This document shows, in pieces, positions 55,006-64,000 of a DNA stretch of 64,000 bases (positions within the stretch are counted from its first letter, which is position 1; every line of letters starts with the position of its first letter). The notes beneath the pieces are model-generated. The model saw only the letters and a list, made by a program, of their open reading frames with translations, ran no database searches and was not told where the DNA came from. Position numbers and translations under genes: made by a program. The stretch spans positions 1,037,501-1,101,500 of the forward strand of contig CATNEN010000015.1 in the NCBI GenBank assembly GCA_950097015.1. Reading direction: 5' to 3'. Origin of the DNA: Macrostomum hystrix. Taxonomy: Eukaryota > Platyhelminthes > Macrostomidae.

Positions 55006-56175
55006 ATGGACGCAATCGACATCGAGGAAGATGACAGTTTTGAGGAGGATGGAGACAGCTTTGTCACAGCGGAGGACGCAGTTCAGGCGGCGGCAGCACG
55101 TGGTCCGTACTCCAAGATAAGCAACGAAAAATATGAACTGATAGTCAGTGCGCTTGAGCGAGGGGACAGTGCTGTGCAGATTTCGAGGTTTTTTTAATGT
55201 AAAGGTACCAACTGTGTATACTATCCAACGGCACTACGAGCTGACGGGACGTCGTGATCGACTCCGTCGAGGAGGCGATCGAACGTCGAAGCTTGGAAAC
55301 CAAACGTGCAACTGCTTCTAGATTCACTGGATGCCAATCCATTATTGACACTTAAAGAGTTGCGTTGCAAACTGGAGCATTCGTTCGACAGTCTTCGCGT
55401 AAGCGAAGCAACACTTAACCGATCTCTAGACAAACACCTGATCACGCTGAAATGCTTAGGCAGAGATGCTGACCTGCCGGTCGCGCGGAACACGCCAGAA
55501 AATAAAGCACGCCGACAAGCATTTGCACAGTGGCTGCTTGACCTGCCTCCGGATTGTCACTTGATCTATATAGACGAGACAGGGTTCAACATATGGACAA
55601 GACGATCTCTAGGGTGCAGTTCGCGTGGTCAGCGTGTTAGGCGCACTTTGCACACGCAGCGCGGTGTGCAGGTGAATGTCATCCAGGCCATCTCACCTGG
55701 CCTCGGTCTGGTACACCACAAGATTTTGGGCCAGACGCTAACTGCGAATGTGTTTCAAGTTTTTATCGAAGAGTTACTCGACGCTGTCAACAATCGAGAA
55801 GAAGTCGATAATGCGGATCAATTCTGCATCATTATGGACGGTGCTCGATTTCACAATGGCGTGAGGCTCCCGCAACAAAATGAAGCTAACTGGCAAGTCA
55901 TGCAGCTGCCGCCGTACTCACCATTTTTGAATCCGACTGAGAGTGTGCTCTCCTGCCTGAAGGCGACAATAAAATGTCAGTTGTCTTTGCCCCAAGTTCA
56001 GCTCGAACTTGACAATACCACACCACAGACAACACTATGCGAGTGGCGAATTCTTGTTCTTCAGAGAATCGCAGAGGAAGCAACTTCCGAAATCACACCG
56101 GTCAAATGTGGAGGATGGTTTCGGAATGCACTCCGCTTCATCCCTAGATGTGTCGCGGGAGAAGACATCGTTTGA
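55006..56175 (+). pseudogene. Tc1/mariner-type transposase, frameshifted
   Basis: The probable start is ATG at 55006 (MDAIDIEEDDSFEED); it is followed by a helix-turn-helix region (YELIVSALERGDSAVQISRF). A run of seven T's at about 55190-55196 shifts the frame into a TAA. The next segment (VPTVYTIQRHYELTG, then an RRGGDR basic patch) is in another frame, and a second shift near 55285-55300 precedes the catalytic part, which is open to the TGA at 56173-56175. Catalytic motifs: YIDETGFN (first Asp), IIMDGARFH (second Asp) and PYSPFLNPTE (Glu), with 33 residues between the last two by my count, one fewer than in Tc1. The product is unlikely to be active as it stands. Confidence 0.85.
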
Positions 56176-56371
56176 TTTCTGCCATATATCGGACAGCTTC
56201 ACTGAAGGAAATCTTTTTCGAGTTTCATTTTGTACTTTTCCCTGGGTTTTGCGTACTAGTTTTTCATATGTTTCGTCATATTAATAGTCACTTTTTGTAC
56301 CACGCCATTTAGCTTCTTAAATATACAGCATCACAGTTAGCTGTCGAATGTTTGCTAAGCATTGAGAATTG

Positions 56372-56509
56372 ATGAATTGCGTGCTCACATTATTTATTTG
56401 GTTGCAGGAATGCACATGGCTTTGACCATAGAGTGTAAAAAATTCCACTGACTTTGTCATTGATTATTTAATTGCTTGCTTGTTTTCTCTACTAGCCTGC
56501 AAAATGCTA
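56372..56509 (-). repeat. Right terminal inverted repeat of the Tc1/mariner element
   Basis: Reverse complement of 54835-54970, ending GCCTGCAAAATGCTA. Confidence 0.9.
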
Positions 56510-57148
56510 TAGTATAGAAGTATACTAATTTAAGTCTTTATCCATAGGCCTAGATAGATCTCTGCTAACAATGGTGAAACAAAGGACTCTTTCCATTTCA
56601 AGATTTGACATTTAAGCAGTTTTCTTTTCTGACTTTAAAATATTTTTAGGGCCCTTATTGGGATAGGCCTATAGTATTTTTGTGGATGGCATCTGGCATA
56701 CTATCATGATGCATTGTAGCATAGCACCATGACACACTCAGTGGGTCAGGATCCAAGAACTTGACTTATAATGCACTAAATACAGTGGCCATTGCTATCT
56801 TAAGCAAGGAAACAAAACATGTAACTTGAGGAAGTCAACATCAACAGTAAAATGTAAATAGGTCAAACTGTAAACTAAAACAATGTCACGCTAGGATTTA
56901 AAAATTGCCATGACACTGCTGGCATTATTTTGTTACTCAATTCCCTTATGTTGATCCTATTGAACATGGACCTTTTATATATGATCCCCAATGTAAAATA
57001 TATAATTGGATTTTTCTTGGTTGTCAGTATAATATTTAGGTTTAGGAGTTTCTGAAAGGAATGGTAGGGGCCTATGCCATGATTTGTTGCTTGATTAGGC
57101 CCAAATGACACCTATAAATAGTAAGTAAAGCAGAGTATGTTTAGTATA

Positions 57149-57221
57149 GCCGAAATGGTTTGAGGCCGAAACGGCTTTTGGCCGAAACGGCTATGGCCGA
57201 AACTGCGTATGGCCGAAACGA
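57149..57221 (+). repeat. Five-copy GCCGAAACGG array
   Basis: GCCGAAA cores start at 57149, 57165, 57181, 57196 and 57212, a period of 15-16 bp. The first reads GCCGAAATGG and the last GCCGAAACGA. Surroundings are AT-rich, so these CG-rich boxes stand out. Confidence 0.8.
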
Positions 57222-58179
57222 CCGGAATTCGTGCCTTTACTAGGCCCCTATGTGTAGTGAAAAGTTAGTAAAGTAAATGCAAGAAATAGTAAAAAAATAA
57301 TCGAACCAAAAATCATATAAACAACAAGGATGATACTAAAATATCTTGCAGTAATTGCTATTATAACTAACTAGTGCGTTACTTTTTAAGCTAGGTACTG
57401 TAATCATTCCAAAAATGCGCATTTTTTTGGCGCTCGTTTTACGTTTTAGATGGTGCGTCACTTGTTAGAAACAAGGATTAGAACAGTATAAATAATTTGA
57501 AATTTATTAATTTTTTGTGTGAACAATAATTTATCGGAAAGAAAATGCATATTTAAGGAATAAGCTGTGTACTTTTTTGTTTAGAAGAAAACTATTTTTT
57601 AAATTTACGTTAATCATATTTTATCAATAAATTCCATGAACTCCACCTTGGCTTATCTAAATTTAACCGGCTAGATTATGTAAAGTAACACCAAGAAGCA
57701 ATAATAGTTGTAGGTTAAAGTTAGAAGAAAAAATAATTTAATAGTTAAAAGGTCGAACTTCAGTCTCTGTCTGAACTATAGAGTCGTTAGTTGCATATTT
57801 TAAGTTATTCTTTTTTCCTGGCTTACCAGAACCTTTTATTTGTTTGATAGGCCTGGCCGCCTGGCCAAAATTCGTATCATTTATCTGTAATGTTGTAATA
57901 ATAATTAGACTATAGTAAGCTAACATAGGGACCTATATATTTATATTTTCATTACTTATCGAAATAATGTTTTATTCTATTTCTATGCTTCTTACTTACA
58001 AGGCTAGATTCCTAGATAAAATTAAAAACCTAGTAAATGACAATCATAATCACTGGGTCAAGTGACTATCACCATACATATGCTTTCACAGCATTTCTTT
58101 GTCTTGCAACTTATTCAAAGTAGGACCTTAAGCATTTTATTTTGGTTTTGGGTAATGATTGTTTTATATTCTAGACATA

Positions 58180-58455
58180 CATGCGCAACCTCCCAAATCT
58201 TAGCCGGCCGTGCAACTTAGTTTTTGCTCTAATTACGACTTAGTTTGTTTCATTGCTCATTTTGCGACTTAGTTTGCTCTCATTTGCTCTCTTTTTCTCT
58301 CCCTTCCTTTTCTTCATGCCTTTCTTTTTTGTCCCTTGGTGCTTGGTCCCCCCTTTGATTTTTTTGCGCTTGGTTGATTGGTTTTTGCGACTTAACCTTG
58401 CTTGGCCCTTGTTCCACCCGCCCAGTTCGGCCGGGTCGGCCGGGTGTTGCGCATG
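58180..58455. mobile_element. Candidate MITE with 10-bp inverted ends and TA flanks
   Basis: Left end CATGCGCAAC and right end GTTGCGCATG are perfect inverted repeats, each flanked outside by TA. The interior is pyrimidine-rich with repeated GCGACTTAGTTT phrases and GGCCGGG-type boxes near both ends. It is 276 bp with no coding capacity. The short ends make this tentative. Confidence 0.45.
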
Positions 58456-59776
58456 TATGATTCTGGATCATGTAGATGTAGTAAAAGCCTGAAATTTTGG
58501 GTAGGGCCTATGCATTTTTGTTGCATGCCAAAATCGGCTTGTGAGATGGGCATATAATTGGTGCAGGTCAAAATATTTTCATGCATTATCATTTTGTTCA
58601 ATTTTATTGCCTCATTAGTATACAATATTGGTGTTGAAGGGTAGTTAGTTGCATTTAGGGTAATGTATCATCAAAAAAACAAAATGTGTATTTTTTTTAC
58701 TTCAAACCTAAGCTACAGTGAGGTTTTTTAAACAGTGTGGTTAATTCTGCATAGTCCTCATAATAAGGTTTGTTAAACTGTGGTTTTTTAATATGTCATA
58801 AAAATCACTAACTTCACTGCAGGGTAAATGTGTTTGACATTACTATGCAGTAAAGTTAGCTGTTTTTACAGCACTGTAAAATGTCAATATCGTAGTAAAC
58901 TGTCAAAAATAACTAAAAAGAACCTTTTAGGGTTACAAAGTGAATTATCACCCCTAGTTTCAGAAGACAATTAACATTTTTATACATTATCAATTATTAT
59001 ATTATCAAGGATATGGTCTAGGTATCTACATAATTGTCAACCAAAAGCATAGTGCTTACCTGTAGAGTAGAGTAGGCCTATTCAGTAGGTGACTTAAGTC
59101 TGGGAGTTTAATGAAGTTTTAAATTTCTAGTATTTAGTTTCATAACACAATCATTTCTCTTTAAAATTTGCATTGAAATGATTGCCTTCCAAAACCAATA
59201 ATGTATGTCCATTCAACTGTTGCAAATAATATGTAGTTCTTTTGTTTGAAATGGGATTTTTAAAGCGCAACAAATATCAAAGGGGATAATCAAATGAAAA
59301 TTGCATGTTAAAGATTGACAATCCAGAAGGTTGCCTAGAACTTTAGCTAGACTAGTTTAATGCTGACAGGCTACAGTTCTTTTTTATGCTATGGGATTCT
59401 AGCCAATAGTCAAGTCATCAAGGCACACACAGGCTTTACTTCTGTGTTTCATATTTATACATGCTCTATGTGCCATAAACTATATGTAAATATGATAGTC
59501 TATCAATTAAAATAAGTAGATCTGTTGAAGCCAGAGTTAATGAATATAAAATACTTCTGAGACATCTTTTTTTAATCTTTTAATTGAGCTAAAAAGCCAT
59601 CTATTTTTTTAAATTATTGATTCTTTGTGTACACTCACATATGGCCACCAAAAGGTGTAATGCTGTTATACAGATATTATTATTATGCATATCCCTTTAG
59701 AACACAATTCTCTAGCTCTAGTTATATCTTTCACAAAGCTGCAAATTGACATTTATAGATTATCATTACTTTACTT

Positions 59777-60091
59777 ACCAGCTAGCTCGTGAAAGATACA
59801 AAATTTTAGTTTATCCTAGCTGCGCTCACCAGGTAGCTCTTAAATGACACATTCAGTTTATCCTAACTGTGCTCACCAGCAAGCTCTTAAATGACACATT
59901 CAGTTTATCCTAACTGTGCTCAAAAGCTAGCTCTTAAATGACACATTCAGTTTATCCTAACTGTGCTCAAAAGCTAGCTCTTAAATGACACATTCAGTTT
60001 ATCCTAGCTGTGCTCACCAGCTAGCTCTTAAATGACACATTCAGTTTATCCTAACTGTGCTCAAAAGCAAGCTTGTAAGAGACACATTCGG
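59777..60091 (+). repeat. 47-bp tandem repeat immediately upstream of the coiled-coil gene
   Basis: Units containing AGCTCTTAAATGACACATTC and GTTTATCCTAACTGTGC recur about six times with a 47-bp period. The first and last copies are diverged. The array ends about 130 bp before the ATG at 60220, so it lies in the promoter, 5' UTR or an upstream intron. Confidence 0.92.
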
Positions 60092-60219
60092 AAGCACTGG
60101 CTGCATAACAGCTGTTGCCTTTCGGACCTGCAGAAACTCCAAGAAGGCTTGATACTACGCTTCAAAAAACCAAATTCCAGTCGACATTCGCCGAGACAGA
60201 CGAAGCGACATCGTCAACA

Positions 60220-60748
60220 ATGGAGCCGGAATCGGCAGCCGTGTCTGGCGGAGTCGATTCCGCTGAAGCGGCAATCGGCGCCGACCTGTGGGCCTCGCTA
60301 ACGCTGGAACAGCAGGCGGGCATCGGCGCCGCGGTTGACCGGCTGAGCGGCCAGCTACGCCGAGAGCGCGAACTGCGCCGAGTGGCCTGCGTTGACAGCG
60401 AGCAAGCCGTCTTCGACGCCGAGGCGCGGACCGCCAGCCTGTCAACTCGCCTCACCACTCTACAGACGGAAGCCGAAGCCGCGGCAACCCGAACTGCCGA
60501 GCTGGAGCGTCGTCTCGCGGACGCCGAGGCTGTTGAACGCGAGGCGGCGTCGATCAGACTGGCGTGCAGTGCCGCTACAGAGCGGGCTGACTCCCTGGCC
60601 GCCGAAGCCGCCGATTTGCGACGTCGTCTGGAGGAAGCCGAATCTGCGCGTGACTCGGCCGCCGAACGATTAGAGAAGCTGGAACGCGAACGGCTGACGC
60701 TGACTCTACAGCTAGACGAGAAGGCTTCGCTGGCCGACTGTCAGGCTG
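60220..60748 (+). CDS. Coiled-coil protein, first coding exon (3'-partial)
   Basis: Start ATG at 60220 in the context AACAATGG. The donor is CAGGCTG/GTGAGT at 60748/60749, phase 1. The 176 codons give an acidic Ala-rich N-terminus (MEPESAAVSGGVDSAEAA), then LWASLTLEQQAGIGAAVDRL and a long heptad-type Ala/Glu/Arg/Leu coiled coil to the exon end (ERLEKLERERLTLTLQLDEK). GC content is high, against an AT-rich upstream region. A CTGCAG at about 60128-60133 could be a cis or trans splice acceptor for the 5' UTR. I do not recognise the family; the coiled coil alone does not define one. The rest lies beyond the satellite and the window. Confidence 0.75.
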
Positions 60749-60848
60749 GTGAGTTCCTGGATTCTTGACCACAGTACTTTTGAAGAACTTTGACCTACTG
60801 AAAAGGCTTTCAGAAGCCTCATAAGGCAAAATGTTTCGACTCGTATCT

Positions 60849-63800
60849 AAAATATCCCAGATCCTCAGATTCAGATAGAACAATCCCAGATCCTCAGATT
60901 CAGATAGAATCATCCCAGATCCTAAGATTCAGATAGAATCATCCCAGATCCTCAGATTCAGATAGAATCATCCCAGATCCTCAGAATCAGATAGAACAAT
61001 CCCAGATCCTCAGATTCAGATAGAATCATCCCAGATCCTCAGATTCAGATAGAACAATCCCAGATCCTCATATTCAGATAGAATCATCCCAGATCCTCAG
61101 ATTCAGATAGAATCATTCCAGATCCTAAGATTCAGATAGAATCATCCCAGATCCTAAGATTCAGATAGAATCATCCCAGATCCTCAGATTCAGATAGAAT
61201 CATCCCAGATCCTCAGATTCAGATAGAATCATCCCAGATCCTAAGATTCAGATAGAACAATCCCAGATCCTCAGATTCAGATAGAATCATCCCAAATCCT
61301 AAGATTCAGATAGAACAATCCCAGATCCTCAGATTCAGATAGAATCATCCCAGATCCTAAGATTCAGATAGAATCATTCCAGATCCTAAGATTCAGATAG
61401 AACAATCCCAGATCCTCAGATTCAGATAGAATCATCCCAGATCCTCAGATTCAGATAGAATCATCCCAGATCCTAAGATTCAGATAGAATCATCCCAGAT
61501 CCTCAGATTCAGATAGAATCATCCCAGATCCTAAGATTCAGATAGAATCATCCCAGATCCTAAGATTCAGATAGAACAATCCCAGATCCTCAGATTCAGA
61601 TAGAATCATCCCAGATCCTAAGATTCAGATAGAATCATCCCAGATCCTAAGATTCAGATAGAATCATCCCAGATCCTAAGATTCAGATAGAACAATCCCA
61701 GATCCTCAGATTCAGATAGAATCATCCCAGATCCTAAGATTCAGATAGAATCATCCCAGATCCTCAGATTCAGATAGAATCATCCCAGATCCTCAGATTC
61801 AGATAGAATCATCCCAGATCCTAAGATTCAGATAGAATCATCCCAGATCCTCAGATTCAGATAGAATCATCCCAGATCCTAAGATTCAGATAGAATCATC
61901 CCAGATCCTCAGATTCAGATAGAATCATCCCAGATCCTAAGATTCAGATAGAATCATCCCAGATCCTCAGATTCAGATAGAATCATCCCAGATCCTAAGA
62001 TTCAGATAGAATCATCCCAGATCCTCAGATTCAGATAGAATCATCCCAGATCCTAAGATTCAGATAGAATCATCCCAGATCCTCAGATTCAGATAGAATC
62101 ATCCCAGATCCTCAGATTCAGATAGAATCATCCCAGATCCTCAGATTCAGATAGAATCATCCCAGATCCTCAGATTCAGATAGAATCATCCCAGATCCTA
62201 AGATTCAGATAGAATCATCCCAGATCCTAAGATTCAGATAGAATCATCCCTGATCCTAAGATTCAGATAGAACAATCCCAGATCCTCAGATTCAGATAGA
62301 ACAATCCCAGATCCTCAGATTCAGATAGAATCATCCCAGATCCTCAGATTCAGATAGAATCATCCCAGATCCTCAGATTCAGATAGAATCATCCCAGATC
62401 CTCTGATTCAGATAGAATCATCCCAGATCCTAAGATTCAGATAGAATCATCCCAGATCCTAAGATTCAGATAGAATCATCCCAGATCCTAAGATTCAGAT
62501 AGAACAATCCCAGATCCTAAGATTCAGATAGAATCATCCCAGATCCTTAGATTCAGATAGAACAATCCCAGATCCTCAGATTCAGATAGAATCATCCCAG
62601 ATCCTAAGATTCAGATAGAACAATCCCAGATCCTCAGATTCAGATAGAACAATCCCAGATCCTCAGATTCAGATAGAATCATCCCAGATCCTAAGATTCA
62701 GATAGAATCATCCCAGATCCTAAGATTCAGATAGAATCATCCCAGATCCTAAGATTCAGATAGAATCATCCCAGATCCTAAGATTCAGATAGAATCATCC
62801 CAGATCCTCAGATTCAGATAGAACAATCCCAGATCCTAAGATTCAGATAGAATCATCCCAGATCCTAAGATTCAGATAGAATCATCCCAGATCCTCAGAT
62901 TCAGATAGAATCATCCCAGATCCTCAGATTCAGATAGAATCATCCCAGATTCTCAGATTCAGATAGAATCATCCCAGATCCTCAGATTCAGATAGAATCA
63001 TCCCAGATCCTAAGATTCAGATAGAATCATCCCAGATCCTCAGATTCAGATAGAATCATCCCAGATCCTAAGATTCAGATAGAATCATCCCAGATCCTCA
63101 GATTCAGATAGAATCATCCCAGATCCTAAGATTCAGATAGAATCATCCCAGATCCTCAGATTCAGATAGAATCATCCCAGATCCTAAGATTCAGATAGAA
63201 TCATCCCAGATCCTCAGATTCAGATAGAATCATCCCAGATCCTAAGATTCAGATAGAATCATCCCAGATCCTAAGATTCAGATAGAATCATCCCAGATCC
63301 TAAGATTCAGATAGAATCATCCCAGATCCTCAGATTCAGATAGAATCATCCCAGATCCTCAGATTCAGATAGAATCATCCCAGATCCTCAGATTCAGATA
63401 GAATCATCCCAGATCCTAAGATTCAGATAGAATCATCACAGATCCTCAGATTCAGATAGAATCATCCCAGATCCTAAGATTCAGATAGAATCATCCCAGA
63501 TCCTCAGATTCAGATAGAATCATCCCAGATCCTAAGATTCAGATAGAATCATCCCAGATCCTCAGATTCAGATAGAATCATCCCAGATCCTCAGATTCAG
63601 ATAGAATCATCCCAGATCCTCAGATTCAGATAGAATCATCCCAGATCCTCAGATTCAGATAGAATCATCCCAGATCCTCAGATTCAGATAGAACAATCCC
63701 AGATCCTCAGATTCAGATAGAACAATCCCAGATCCTCAGATTCAGATAGAACAATCCCAGATCCTCAGATTCAGATAGAACAATCCCAGATCCTCAGATT

Positions 63801-64000
63801 CAGATAGAACAATCCCAGATCCTCAGATTCAGATAGAACAATCCCAGATCCTCAGATTCAGATAGAATCATCCCGGATCCTCAGATTCAGATAGAACAAT
63901 CCCAGATCCTCAGATTCAGATAGAACAATCCCAGATCCTCAGATTCAGATAGAATCATCCCAGATCCTCAGATTCAGATAGAATCATCCCGGATCCTCAG
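60849..64000 (+). repeat. 29-bp satellite filling the first intron of the coiled-coil gene (runs off the window)
   Basis: About 108 copies of a 29-bp unit built from CCCAGATCCTCAGATTCAG and ATAGAATCAT. Two positions carry nearly all variation: CTCAG or CTAAG, and GAATCAT or GAACAAT. In several stretches (about 61820-62080, 63000-63240, 63410-63540) CTCAG and CTAAG alternate strictly, making a 58-bp dimer repeat, while 63680-63850 is a uniform block of GAACAAT units. The end is not in the window. Confidence 0.97.

Larger units (their letters stand above)
54835..56509 (+). mobile_element. Tc1/mariner-superfamily DNA transposon with long inverted repeats
   Basis: Terminal inverted repeats of about 136 bp: 54835-54970 and 56372-56509 are reverse complements with few differences. 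The ends read TAGCATTTTGCAGGC. TA dinucleotides at 54833-54834 and 56510-56511 fit TA target duplication. The interior carries a transposase with a DDE-type core. Total length is 1675 bp. Repeats are nearly identical, so insertion or conversion is fairly recent, but the transposase frame is broken. Confidence 0.92.
56512..59776. other. AT-rich intergenic DNA upstream of the coiled-coil gene
   Basis: No protein or RNA gene was recognised. It includes a five-copy GCCGAAACGG array at 57149 and a candidate MITE at 58180-58455. The remainder is unique and AT-rich. Confidence 0.5.

Overview
The window looks like nuclear DNA of an animal, probably an invertebrate. It has GT-AG introns, metazoan signalling and scaffold proteins (a RasGRF exchange factor, a harmonin-homology/PDZ scaffold, a coiled-coil/FN3/SH3 protein resembling RIM-binding proteins), a C2H2 zinc-finger gene, a Tc1/mariner element, a hAT-type element, a tRNA and a 5S-like gene. 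Exons are GC-rich and rich in Ala, Gln, Pro and Ser homopolymers, while introns and spacers are AT-rich. Parts of the 5S-like core recall flatworm 5S, but I would not assign a phylum from that.

Layout. 1-3.4 kb is unassigned DNA with CAG and GT microsatellites. 3462-23832 (+) carries 18 exons of a RasGRF orthologue, 5'-truncated by the window: second half of the first PH domain, coiled coil, IQ, DH, second PH, REM, an Ala/Ser-rich linker and the complete CDC25 (RasGEF) domain. Frames and splice phases close across all exons (4737 nt, 1579 codons including the stop). Its long introns each hold a private minisatellite with its own unit length. Then, 26736-29585 (-) is one uninterrupted 949-codon frame (RIM-BP-like), and 33626-41881 (+) holds six exons of a harmonin-homology/PDZ scaffold of the whirlin/PDZD7 type. 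43.1-43.8 kb may be a solo LTR. 45.2-46.0 kb has tRNA-Val(CAC) on - and a damaged 5S-like gene on +.

46.7-50.5 kb is the most unusual part. A 375-bp hAT-type element with a perfect 8-bp target duplication is followed directly by about 66 copies of a 43-bp satellite. The unit is exactly the element's 16-bp right end, the 8-bp duplication and 19 bp of flanking DNA. The whole block lies between two 49-bp inverted copies of one sequence (47/49 identical). 52451-53223 (-) is the last coding exon of a zinc-finger gene with a CtBP-type PLDLS motif. 54835-56509 is a Tc1/mariner-like element with about 136-bp inverted repeats, TA duplications and a frameshifted transposase. The window ends with the first coding exon of a coiled-coil gene (60220-60748, +), whose first intron is filled to the window edge by a 29-bp satellite.

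The protein genes suggest signalling, synaptic or sensory roles (Ras/Rho exchange, presynaptic-type SH3/FN3 scaffold, Usher-type PDZ scaffold), but nothing here shows that they are co-regulated. The main theme is structural: at least eleven unrelated tandem-repeat families in 64 kb, nearly all in introns or beside transposon ends.
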